This document shows, one piece after another, positions 34,758-42,576 of a DNA stretch of 64,000 nt. Origin of the DNA: Roseateles hydrophilus (lineage in GTDB: Bacteria > Pseudomonadota > Gammaproteobacteria > Burkholderiales > Burkholderiaceae_C). Made by a program: the position numbers and the translations under genes. How positions within the stretch are numbered: the stretch's first letter is position 1; each line of letters opens with the position of its first letter. Location of the stretch: positions 1,426,001 to 1,490,000 of the forward strand of contig NZ_JAPPUY010000001.1 of NCBI RefSeq assembly GCF_026712245.1. Direction: 5' to 3'. The notes below the pieces were generated by a model that was not told the DNA's origin, did not search any database, and worked only from the letters and a program-made list of their open reading frames with translations.

Positions 34758-36020
34758 TCAGACCAGCACCTCGACGCAGCCGGGGTGGCCCAGGAAGCCC
34801 TCAGGGCTCGCGCTGCGCCCATAGGCACCGCTCTGGTAGACGACGGCCAGATCGCCGATCTCGCCCTTGGCCATGTCCATGCGGTCGGCCAGCAGGTCCA
34901 GCGGCGTGCACAGCGGGCCGACGACGCTGGCAGCTTCGGTCACCGTCTCGCGCCGGCCTTGCGGCTCGACCGACGCCGGGTAGTTCTTGCGCAGCACCTG
35001 GCCGAAGTTGCCGGACGCCGACAGATGATGGTGCAGGCCACCATCGGCCACCAGGAACACCTGGCCGCGCGACAGCTTGCGGTCGACGATGCGGCTCACG
35101 TAGACGCCCGCCTCGCCGACGAAGTAGCGCCCCAGCTCGATGACCAGCTTGGCGGCCGGCAGATCGGTCTTGGCGCGCGCCTGCAGCGCGGTGAGGTTGT
35201 CGGCGATGGGCGCCAGGTCCAGCCGCGTCTCGCCCGGGAAATACGGGATGCCGAAGCCGCCACCCAGGTTCAGGAACTTGACCGGCGCAGGCGCCGCCTC
35301 GGCCAGTCGCAGCGCCAGTTCGTAGCTCTTGAGCTGCGCCTCGCAAATGGCCTCGGCTTTCAGGTTTTGCGAGCCGGCGAACAGGTGGAAGCCTTCGAAG
35401 GCCAGACCATCGCCGCTCAGCCGACCGACCTCGGCCAGCACCTCGGGCAGCGCCTCGGCGTCGATGCCGAACTGCTTGGGGCCGCCACTCATGCGCATGC
35501 CCGAGCCCTTGAGCTCGAAGTCCGGGTTCACGCGCAGCGCGACGCGCGCCGGCAGCCCCAGCCGCTGCGACGCGCGCGCCAGCGGCGCCAACTCACGCGC
35601 CGATTCCACGTTGACCAGCACGCCAGCAGCAACCGCCTGGCCCAGCTCGATGTCGCGCTTGCCGGGGCCGGCGAAGCTGATCTCGTGCGGGTCCGCGCCA
35701 GCATTCAGCGCCACCTGCAGCTCACCGGCCGAGGCCACGTCGATGCCGTCCACCAGCCCGGCCATCAGCTGCACCAGCGCCGGCATGGGGTTGGCCTTCA
35801 TCGCGTAATGCAGCTCGATGCCCTGCGGCAGCGCCGCGCGCAGCTCGGCCACGCGCGCCTGCAACAGGCCACGGTCATAGGCGTAGAACGGCGTTTGGCC
35901 GACGCGCTCGGCCAACACCGACAGCCGCTGGCCGCCGACGAGCAGCTCGCCAGCGGCATCACGGGAGAACAGGACGGGCGCGTGTTCCAGCGCGCGCTTG
36001 GGGGCAATGGGTTCGCTCAT
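34758..36020 (-). CDS. PLP-dependent decarboxylase, exosortase-A-associated
   Basis: A 420-aa fold-type III PLP enzyme related to diaminopimelate and ornithine decarboxylases, matching the exosortase-A-associated subfamily (TIGR03099 type). The PLP lysine is in LHYAMKANPMP; the phosphate-binding loop is GGGFGIPYFPGE, with HLFAGSQNL and ELGRYFVGEAG. The substrate-side Cys of LysA-type enzymes appears in VGPLCTPLDLL. The substrate is unknown. It overlaps the AMP-ligase gene by four bases, so ligase and decarboxylase are translated together, implying that the activated and the decarboxylated molecule are linked. Confidence 0.88.
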   Translation of the reverse strand: MSEPIAPKRALEHAPVLFSRDAAGELLVGGQRLSVLAERVGQTPFYAYDRGLLQARVAELRAALPQGIELHYAMKANPMPALVQLMAGLVDGIDVASAGELQVALNAGADPHEISFAGPGKRDIELGQAVAAGVLVNVESARELAPLARASQRLGLPARVALRVNPDFELKGSGMRMSGGPKQFGIDAEALPEVLAEVGRLSGDGLAFEGFHLFAGSQNLKAEAICEAQLKSYELALRLAEAAPAPVKFLNLGGGFGIPYFPGETRLDLAPIADNLTALQARAKTDLPAAKLVIELGRYFVGEAGVYVSRIVDRKLSRGQVFLVADGGLHHHLSASGNFGQVLRKNYPASVEPQGRRETVTEAASVVGPLCTPLDLLADRMDMAKGEIGDLAVVYQSGAYGRSASPEGFLGHPGCVEVLV

Positions 36021-37606
36021 GCGGCGTTTCGTTCTAGCCAGTCAGTCGACAGCGTCTTGCGGTCGATCTTGCCGTTGGGGTTGCGCGGCAGCGGGCCGCT
36101 GCGCGGGTCGATGCCGTGCGGCACCATGTAGGCCGGCATGCGCGCCTTGCAGGCGGCGATCAGCGCGGTGAGGTCCAGCTCGGCGGCGCCGTCGGGCGGC
36201 GTTGCGATGACCTGGATGCTCTGGCCCAGTGTGTCGTGATGAACGCCGAAGGCCACGCATTCGCCGACCAGGCCGGTCGCGTACAGCACCTCCTCGACCT
36301 CGGTCGGGCTCACGCGGTAGCCCGAGGTCTTCATCATCTCGTCGCGGCGGCCGACGAAGTACAGGAAGCCTTCGGCATCGCGCTTGACCGTGTCGCCGGA
36401 GAACACGGCGAACTCAGGCAGCTGCAGGCCGCCTTCACGCCCGCCGACGCCGACGGGCAAGGGCTTGTAGCGCTCGGCCGTCTTCTCGGCGTCGTTCCAG
36501 TAGCCCAGGCCCACCAGCGCGCCGCGGTGCACCAGTTCGCCCGGCTCGTCGGGCGCGCATTCGCTGCCATCCTCGCGCAACACGAGGATCTCGGCGTTCG
36601 GAATGGCCTTGCCGATGGAGTCGGGCCGGCGGTCCACTTCCTCGGGCGGCAGGTAGGTGGAGCGGAAGGCCTCGGTCAGCCCGTACATCAGGAAGGGCTT
36701 GGCCGACGGCGCCCTGGCGCGCAGCAGATCCAGCGTCGCCCGCGGCATGCGGCCGCCGGTGTTGGCGAAGTAGCGCAGGTGCTGGTCGATGGCGGCCGGC
36801 CATTCCAGCTGCGTCAGCTGGATGTAGAGCGGTGGCACGGCAGTCAGGCCGGTGACGTGCTCGCGCTCCATCGCCTTCAGCACATCCTTGGGCAGCAGGT
36901 AGTTCAGCAGCACGACGCGCGCGCCGCTGTGGAAGGCGGTGGTGAGCTGGCTGAAGCCGGCGTCGAAGGACAGCGGCAGCGCCGCCAGCAGCGTGTCGCT
37001 GGCGCGGTTCTCCAGATAGCTCGCCACGCTCTTGCCGCCGGCCACCATGTTACGGTGGGACAGCACCACGCCCTTGGGCCGGCCGGTCGAGCCGGACGTG
37101 TAGAGGATGGCCGTCATGTCCGTGTCGATGACGCGGTGGCCGGTGCGGGCGGGCGACGCCAGCAGCGCAGCCCAGTCGTGCACTGGCACCGGTGCGGAAC
37201 CCGCACCGCTGGTCAACACCACATGGCGCAGCGACGGGCATTGCGTGAGCACCTCGCCCAACTGCGCCAGCCGCTCCGGCGACGTGACGAGCACGCGAAC
37301 ATCGCAGTCACGCAGGATGAAGCCCACCTGATCGGGCTTGAGCAAGGGGTTCAGCGGCACGAAGACCCCGCCTGCGGCCGGCGCGCCAAAGCTGGCCACG
37401 ACCGTCTCGAAGCGCTTCTCCAAGTAGATCGCCACCCGCTCGCCACGCCCGACGCCAAGGCCCACCAGGCCGCTGGCAAACCCGGCAACGGCTGCGCCCA
37501 GTGCGGCGTAGCTCAGCGTGGCGCCGCCATAGGTCAGCGCCGGGGCATCGGGCGAGCGCTCGGCAGCGACGGACACCAACTCATGAAGCAGCGTGGATTC
37601 AGGCAT
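36017..37606 (-). CDS. AMP-forming acyl-CoA ligase, exosortase-A-associated
   Basis: A 529-aa ANL-superfamily adenylating enzyme (TIGR03098 type). Core motifs are TAILYTSGSTGRPKGVVLSH near residue 175, MYGLTEAFRSTYLP, the hinge region FLYFVGRRDEMMKTSGYRVSP and the C-terminal catalytic lysine in NPNGKIDRKTL. It activates a carboxylic or amino acid as an adenylate and loads it onto CoA or, more likely here, onto the carrier protein encoded divergently. I use the ATG at 37606, since the extra upstream codons look noncoding. 122 bp separate it from the carrier gene, probably a shared divergent promoter region. Confidence 0.88.
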   Translation of the reverse strand: MPESTLLHELVSVAAERSPDAPALTYGGATLSYAALGAAVAGFASGLVGLGVGRGERVAIYLEKRFETVVASFGAPAAGGVFVPLNPLLKPDQVGFILRDCDVRVLVTSPERLAQLGEVLTQCPSLRHVVLTSGAGSAPVPVHDWAALLASPARTGHRVIDTDMTAILYTSGSTGRPKGVVLSHRNMVAGGKSVASYLENRASDTLLAALPLSFDAGFSQLTTAFHSGARVVLLNYLLPKDVLKAMEREHVTGLTAVPPLYIQLTQLEWPAAIDQHLRYFANTGGRMPRATLDLLRARAPSAKPFLMYGLTEAFRSTYLPPEEVDRRPDSIGKAIPNAEILVLREDGSECAPDEPGELVHRGALVGLGYWNDAEKTAERYKPLPVGVGGREGGLQLPEFAVFSGDTVKRDAEGFLYFVGRRDEMMKTSGYRVSPTEVEEVLYATGLVGECVAFGVHHDTLGQSIQVIATPPDGAAELDLTALIAACKARMPAYMVPHGIDPRSGPLPRNPNGKIDRKTLSTDWLERNAA

Positions 37607-37728
37607 GGACGGGGGGCAGATCAGAGTGAAAAAAGTATCGCACGCGCCCCCGAGCACAAGGGGTGAACGCCCCGGGCGCCAGGAGTGGCGCGGCTAAACT
37701 GCGCGGCTGCTTTTTTGGACCTCCCAGA
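37607..37728. promoter_or_regulatory. divergent promoter region of the carrier/ligase module
   Basis: The 122 bp between the ligase start (minus) and the carrier-protein start (plus) are the only place where both arms of the module can begin. A run of six T's lies at about 37711-37716, just 5' of the carrier gene. I cannot single out reliable -35/-10 boxes, so this is a location call only. Confidence 0.4.
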
Positions 37729-37986
37729 ATGGATAACGCCCAGGTGCTCGGCCATGTGCTGAGGCTTCTCGATGACGTGCTCAGCCTGAACGGCCGCGCC
37801 CAGACCTTCACCCGCGACACGGCGCTGCTGGGCGCACTGCCCGAGTTGGACTCCATGGCCGTGGTCAGCCTGATCGCCGGCTTGGAGGAGCAACTGGGCC
37901 TGGTCGTTGACGATGACGACATTGATGGCGACACCTTTGCCACCGTGGGCTCGCTGGCCGACTTTGTTGCGGCCCGACTGGGTTGA
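37729..37986 (+). CDS. acyl carrier protein-like (PP-binding) domain protein
   Basis: An 85-aa stand-alone carrier protein. The phosphopantetheine attachment site is the Ser42 of PELDSMAVVSL, in the expected helix-II start, and the acidic C-terminal half (EEQLGLVVDDDDIDGDTF) is typical. It should be primed by a 4'-phosphopantetheinyl transferase encoded elsewhere. Its position, divergent from an adenylating ligase and coupled to two hydrolase-fold genes, suggests it carries the ligase product. The stop overlaps the TTG start of the next gene. Confidence 0.88.
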   Translation: MDNAQVLGHVLRLLDDVLSLNGRAQTFTRDTALLGALPELDSMAVVSLIAGLEEQLGLVVDDDDIDGDTFATVGSLADFVAARLG

Positions 37987-38786
37987 CCACCCGGCCTGAC
38001 GTCTTCTTCCTGCCCGCCGCGAACGGCGAGCAGCGGCTGTGCCTGTTCCACGCGCCAGCCGGCGCGCCGCGCAGCCGCATTCTCTATCTGCACCCTTTTG
38101 CGGAAGAGATGAACAAGTCGCGCCGCATGGTGGCCCTCACCTGCCGCGCGCTCGCCGCGGCCGGACATGCCGTGCTGCAGATCGACCTGCGTGGCTGTGG
38201 CGATTCGTCGGCCGACTTCGGCGACGCGAGCTGGGCCGACTGGCAAGACGATGTTCGCCTGGGCCTCGCCGAACTTGACCGGCGTGTGCCCGCCGGCCCG
38301 CTGTGGCTGTGGAGCCTGCGCGCTGGTGCGTTGCTCGCAGCCGCCGACTGGGGCCGCCCGGTGAACCACCTGTTCTGGCAGCCCATGGCCAGTGGCAAGC
38401 TGATGCTGCAGCAGTTCCTGAGGCTGAAGCTGGCGGCCGAGATGGCTGGCGGCGCGAGCAAGGGCCTGATGGAACAGCTGAAAGGCGAGTTGGCCGCCGG
38501 CCGCAGCGTCGAGGTGGCGGGCTACGTGCTCGGCGCCTCGCTGGCGAATGGGCTGGCATCGGCCACGCTTGCACCATCCGGCCCGCCAGGTCGGCTGGCG
38601 TGGCTGGAGTTGAGCAACCGCGAGGACGCGACGCTGATGCCAGCCAGTGAGCAGGCGGTCACCAAGTGGCGTGACGCGGGCTGGGCAACGCAAGCGCTGG
38701 TCGTGCCCGGCCCCGGCTTCTGGGCCACCACCGAGATCGAGATTGCGCCTGCCCTGATCGAACGCACCCTGGAGGCCGTGGCATGA
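37983..38786 (+). CDS. alpha/beta-hydrolase-fold protein, 'hydrolase 2' of exosortase-A systems
   Basis: A 267-aa protein matching the exosortase-A-associated hydrolase 2 family (TIGR03101 type). It opens VFFLPAANGEQRLCLFHAP and has LYLHPFAEEMNKSRRM (oxyanion-side loop) and QIDLRGCGDSS. At the nucleophile elbow the sequence is LWLWSLRAGALLA, with Arg113 where Ser, Cys or Asp is expected. No His stands at the usual C-terminal position (PGPGFWATTEIEIAP). It may therefore be a non-catalytic or unusual hydrolase-fold partner. The start is a TTG overlapping the carrier-protein stop (TTGA). Confidence 0.85.
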   Translation: MTTRPDVFFLPAANGEQRLCLFHAPAGAPRSRILYLHPFAEEMNKSRRMVALTCRALAAAGHAVLQIDLRGCGDSSADFGDASWADWQDDVRLGLAELDRRVPAGPLWLWSLRAGALLAAADWGRPVNHLFWQPMASGKLMLQQFLRLKLAAEMAGGASKGLMEQLKGELAAGRSVEVAGYVLGASLANGLASATLAPSGPPGRLAWLELSNREDATLMPASEQAVTKWRDAGWATQALVVPGPGFWATTEIEIAPALIERTLEAVA

Positions 38787-39670
38787 AGGAGCAGGTGCTG
38801 AACTTCCCCTGCGAGGGCGAGCACCTGGTGGGCATCCTGGCCGAGCCCGAGCCACACGATTGCCCCGCAGCAGACGTCGGCGTGCTCATCATCGTCGGCG
38901 GCCCGCAATACCGCGCCGGCAGCCACCGGCAGTTCACGTTGCTGGCGCGTCACCTCGCGAGCCAAGGCTTCACAACCATGAGGTTCGACTACCGGGGCAT
39001 GGGGGACAGCGATGGGGATGCGCGCGATTTCCTACAGATTCCCGCGGACATCGACGCTGCAATCGGCGCGCTGATGGCGGCGCGACCAGGGCTGCGCCGG
39101 GTTGTGCTGTGGGGCCTGTGCGATGCGGCCTCGGCAGCACTGCTGTACGCACGCGAGCACGCAGACCCGCGCGTCGCCGGGCTGGCGCTGGCCAACCCTT
39201 GGGTCCGATCGGCCCATACGCTGGCGGCCACCCATGTCAAGCACTACTACGGCCGCCGCGTGCTGCAACGTGACTTCTGGCTCAAGCTGCTGCGCGGCGG
39301 CGTTGGCGCGGCCGCGCTGACCGGCGCCATTCGCAACCTGATGCTGACACTGCGTCGCGCTGGCGCCGCGCCGGCCCTGAGCTTCCAGGCCCGGATGGCC
39401 GCCTGTCTGACCCAGCCCCCCGTGCCAATGCTGCTGCTGATCAGCAGCGAAGACTTGACGGCCAGAGAGTTCAGCGACATGTTCCCGCCTGCCCGGCTTG
39501 GGAGCGACGATATCGCCCTCATCGACCGACAGTCGATCCAGGGGGCTGACCACACGTTCTCCCAGGCCCTACACCACCGCACTGTGTTCGCCCTGACCGT
39601 AGGCTTCCTCGGCCGGTTAGCTACTGGGCCAGTCACGCCCCAAAGACTCGCTGAAGGACGCCCCCAATGA
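38783..39670 (+). CDS. alpha/beta hydrolase, 'hydrolase 1' of exosortase-A systems
   Basis: A 295-aa hydrolase of the exosortase-A-associated hydrolase 1 family (TIGR03100 type). The oxyanion region is LIIVGGPQYRAGSHRQF; MRFDYRGMGDSDGD follows. The nucleophile elbow is LWGLCDAASAALL with Cys113, as in dienelactone-hydrolase-like enzymes, and the catalytic His is likely in QGADHTFSQALH. It could release or transfer a thioester-bound group from the carrier protein. Coupled to hydrolase 2 (ATGA) and to the TPR gene (ATGA). Confidence 0.87.
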   Translation: MKEQVLNFPCEGEHLVGILAEPEPHDCPAADVGVLIIVGGPQYRAGSHRQFTLLARHLASQGFTTMRFDYRGMGDSDGDARDFLQIPADIDAAIGALMAARPGLRRVVLWGLCDAASAALLYAREHADPRVAGLALANPWVRSAHTLAATHVKHYYGRRVLQRDFWLKLLRGGVGAAALTGAIRNLMLTLRRAGAAPALSFQARMAACLTQPPVPMLLLISSEDLTAREFSDMFPPARLGSDDIALIDRQSIQGADHTFSQALHHRTVFALTVGFLGRLATGPVTPQRLAEGRPQ

Positions 39671-40332
39671 AGTCCCGCGCACGACTCGCTCTTGCGACGC
39701 TGCTGACCAGCCTGGGAACCGCCGCGGCTGCGCAACCCGCGTGCCCGCAGTTCACGTTCGTCAAGCAGGCAGGTGCGTTCGGCCCGGAGGACTACCGCGG
39801 CCACCGACAGAAAGCCTTGGTGGAGGACTTCCATTTCACAGCCGACGTCGAGAATTTGCGGCGCGGCAAATCCGGCACAGTCGGCAGTGACATCGCCTAC
39901 ACGCTGTCGGTGTTTCCGAATCACCCCCGCGCGCTGATCGCCGCGGATCGCTACGCCCAAAAAGAGAAGGCAGTGATACCGGAGGGCCTCAAGTACACGC
40001 CCGAGTGCTACTACGAGCGTGCGCTGCAGTTCCGCCCAGACGATCACCCTGTTCGCCTGCTCTACGCGCTGCTGCTGCTCCGCAACAAGCAGACCGAACT
40101 TGCCCTGCAGCACGCGAGCTATGTCGAGACAAACTCGCTGGACAACCCGTTCACGCAACACAACGTCGGGCTGATCTACCTGGACATGGGGCAGATCGAC
40201 AAGGCGGTGGAGGCGGCCCGGCGCGCCTATGAACTCGGCGCACCACAGCCTTTGCTGCGTGAACGCCTGCAAGCCATGGGACGCTGGCCCGAGCCCACAG
40301 CAACGCCCCCCGGAGCGAGCGCACCGCAATGA
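39667..40332 (+). CDS. exported TPR-like protein
   Basis: A 221-aa protein with a cleavable signal peptide (MKSRARLALATLLTSLGTAAAAQ) and at least two tetratricopeptide-like repeats in the C-terminal half: CYYERALQFRPDDHPVRLLYALLLL and HNVGLIYLDMGQIDKAVEAARRAY (the latter close to consensus). A Pro/Ala-rich end follows. It is likely a periplasmic scaffold for polymer assembly or export, though a partner is not evident. The start overlaps hydrolase 1 (ATGA), tying it to the module. Confidence 0.75.
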   Translation: MKSRARLALATLLTSLGTAAAAQPACPQFTFVKQAGAFGPEDYRGHRQKALVEDFHFTADVENLRRGKSGTVGSDIAYTLSVFPNHPRALIAADRYAQKEKAVIPEGLKYTPECYYERALQFRPDDHPVRLLYALLLLRNKQTELALQHASYVETNSLDNPFTQHNVGLIYLDMGQIDKAVEAARRAYELGAPQPLLRERLQAMGRWPEPTATPPGASAPQ

Positions 40333-40366
40333 TGAACATCACGCCCAGCATGCAGAAAGCAGCGAC

Positions 40367-41632
40367 ATGAGTGCACGCCGTCGCGTCCTGATGATTGCCT
40401 ACCACTTCCCGCCTGTGGCGGGGAGCAGCGGAATCCAGCGCACCTTGCGCTTCGTGCAGCAGTTGCCTGACTTCGGCTGGGAACCCGTGGTACTGACAGT
40501 GAACCCGATGGCGTACGAGCGCACCTCGGACGAGTTGATGGCCGCCGTGCCGCCATCAGTCCACGTTGAGCGCGCCTGGTGCCTGGACACTGCCCGCCAT
40601 CTGGCCCCCTTCGGCCGCTATCCCGGTGCACTGGCGCGACCGGACCGCTGGATGAGTTGGAAGTTTGATGGCGTGCGCCGCGGCCAAAAGCTCATCGAAC
40701 GCTTCCGGCCAGACGTCATCTGGTCGACCTATCCGATCGCGACGGCACACAGCATCGGGCGCGCGCTGCAGTCCAGTTCCGGCTTGCCCTGGGTGGCGGA
40801 CTTCCGTGATCCGATGGCCCAGCCGGACTATCCGACCGACCCACGGACGCGCCAGCAGTTCGAGGCCATCGAAGCCGCGACGCTGGCCCAGGCCACGCGC
40901 AGCGTGTTCGTCACGCCCAGCGCTGCAGCGCATTACCGAAAGAAGTACCCGTCCGCGGCAGCACGCGTGGAGCTCATCGAGAACGGCTACGACGAAGAAA
41001 GCTTCACCTCGCTGCCGCCACAAGCCCTGGCTGCCACCACGAGCGACTGCATCACATTGCTGCACAGCGGCATCGTCTATCCGTCGGAGCGCGATCCCAC
41101 GCAACTCTTCGAAGCCCTTCGCCGCATGGTGGACGAAGCAGGCCTGCAGCCTGGCCAACTGAAGTTGCGCTTCCGCGCTGCCGTGCACGATGACTTGCTG
41201 CACGCACTGGCTGCGCGCTATGACGTAGCCGCCTTTGTCGAGATGCTGCCGCCCGTCGGCTACCGTGAGGCGCTCGCCGAGATGCAGGCGGTCGACGGCC
41301 TGCTCGTGCTGCAGGCCGCCAACTGCAATCAGCAGATCCCAGCGAAGCTGTACGAGTACCTGCGCTGCCACAAGCCCATCGTCGGGCTGACCGATCCGCA
41401 GGGGGACACCGCTGCACTGCTGCGGCAGGCAAACGGGCCACTGGTCTGCCCGCTGGATGACGCGGGCGCCATCGCGGCGCTGCTGCAGCGCTTCGTGAAC
41501 TCGGCGGACGCCCGCAAGGCAGCCGCACCGGACCCGGCCTTCGTCCGCTCGGTGTCGCGCCACGCCCGCGCGCAGGAACTGGCCCGGCTACTCGACAGCG
41601 TCGCCACCGTCGGCGGAGCGCGCCGCGCATGA
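40367..41632 (+). CDS. glycosyltransferase, GT-B fold
   Basis: A 421-aa glycosyltransferase of the GT4-like group. The opening RRRVLMIAYHFPPVAGSSGIQR is the typical acceptor-domain glycine loop. VIWSTYPIATAHSIGRAL and FVTPSAAAHYRKKYP follow, then the donor-domain part starting around residue 225 (CITLLHSGIVYPSERDP) and the nucleotide-side Glu in QIPAKLYEYLRCHKPIVGL. Donor and acceptor sugars are unknown. I choose the ATG at 40367 (SARRRVLM); open frame continues upstream into the TPR gene. Next gene overlaps by ATGA. Confidence 0.85.
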   Translation: MSARRRVLMIAYHFPPVAGSSGIQRTLRFVQQLPDFGWEPVVLTVNPMAYERTSDELMAAVPPSVHVERAWCLDTARHLAPFGRYPGALARPDRWMSWKFDGVRRGQKLIERFRPDVIWSTYPIATAHSIGRALQSSSGLPWVADFRDPMAQPDYPTDPRTRQQFEAIEAATLAQATRSVFVTPSAAAHYRKKYPSAAARVELIENGYDEESFTSLPPQALAATTSDCITLLHSGIVYPSERDPTQLFEALRRMVDEAGLQPGQLKLRFRAAVHDDLLHALAARYDVAAFVEMLPPVGYREALAEMQAVDGLLVLQAANCNQQIPAKLYEYLRCHKPIVGLTDPQGDTAALLRQANGPLVCPLDDAGAIAALLQRFVNSADARKAAAPDPAFVRSVSRHARAQELARLLDSVATVGGARRA

Positions 41633-42576
41633 CGCTGACCGTTCTGTTCGCCTCGCACAACGGCGCGGGCACCTTGCCCGCGATGCTGCAAGCCTTCAAA
41701 TCAGTCATCGTCCCGGAGGCCTGCGAGCTACAGATCATCGCCGTCGACAACGACAGCAGCGACAACACGCATGCGCTGTTGCAAGCAGCCAGCGCCGAGT
41801 TGCCGCTGACGGTGCTGCAGCACCGGGCGCGGGGCAAGAACCGCGCCCTCAACGCCGGTCTGGCGCTTGCGCGGGGCGAACTGATCGTCTTCACTGACGA
41901 CGACGTGTTGCCGGACCCGAACTGGCTGGTCGAACTTCACCGCAGCGCGCTGGCCCACACCGAGTTCGATATTTTCGGCGGCCACATCCTGCCGCACTGG
42001 CCCAGCCCGCCACCACGCTGGGTGTTGGAGAAAACGCCGCTCGGCGTCACCTTCGGTCTGACAGATCCACAGATGCCGGCTGGCGACGTGTTCCCCGGCC
42101 TGATTTGGGGTGCCAACATGATGGTGCGGCGAACGGTGTTTGATGCGGGCATGCGCTTCAACGAACAGATCGGCCCAAGCGCCGGCCAGTACGTGATGGG
42201 CAGCGAGACCGAATTCAACCTGCGGGCACATGCGCAGGGCCGCCGCTGCTGGTTCGAGCCGCGCGCGGCCGTACAGCACATCATTCGCCCCAAGCAACTG
42301 GATCCCCAGTGGGTGATACAGCGCGCCTACCGCTTTGGCCGCAATGCCTGGAACCAACAGGCCGGCAACGGCGACGGCACACCGACCTTCCTCGGCATGC
42401 CGCGCTGGCGCTTCCGTTCCTTCATCGATCATCGGCTGAAGGCGCTGCGGCTGCGTGGCACGGACGAGGCCTTCGTCCATGAGTGGGAACTCGCCTTCCT
42501 GCGCGGCTTCTTCGCGCAATGGTGGCAGACGCGTCGCGCCGATGCCCGCGCGCCAGCGGCCGGCGGTTCACGATGA
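41629..42576 (+). CDS. family 2 glycosyltransferase
   Basis: A 315-aa GT-A inverting glycosyltransferase. VLFASHNGAGTLPAML opens the nucleotide fold, VDNDSSDNT is the nucleotide-binding acidic strand, and the metal-binding triad is TDDDVLPDPNW. The catalytic base region is likely GSETEFNLRAHAQG, the position of the ED(Y) motif. No TM segment is clear, so it acts on lipid-linked intermediates at the inner face of the membrane. It overlaps both neighbours by four bases. Confidence 0.87.
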   Translation: MTLTVLFASHNGAGTLPAMLQAFKSVIVPEACELQIIAVDNDSSDNTHALLQAASAELPLTVLQHRARGKNRALNAGLALARGELIVFTDDDVLPDPNWLVELHRSALAHTEFDIFGGHILPHWPSPPPRWVLEKTPLGVTFGLTDPQMPAGDVFPGLIWGANMMVRRTVFDAGMRFNEQIGPSAGQYVMGSETEFNLRAHAQGRRCWFEPRAAVQHIIRPKQLDPQWVIQRAYRFGRNAWNQQAGNGDGTPTFLGMPRWRFRSFIDHRLKALRLRGTDEAFVHEWELAFLRGFFAQWWQTRRADARAPAAGGSR

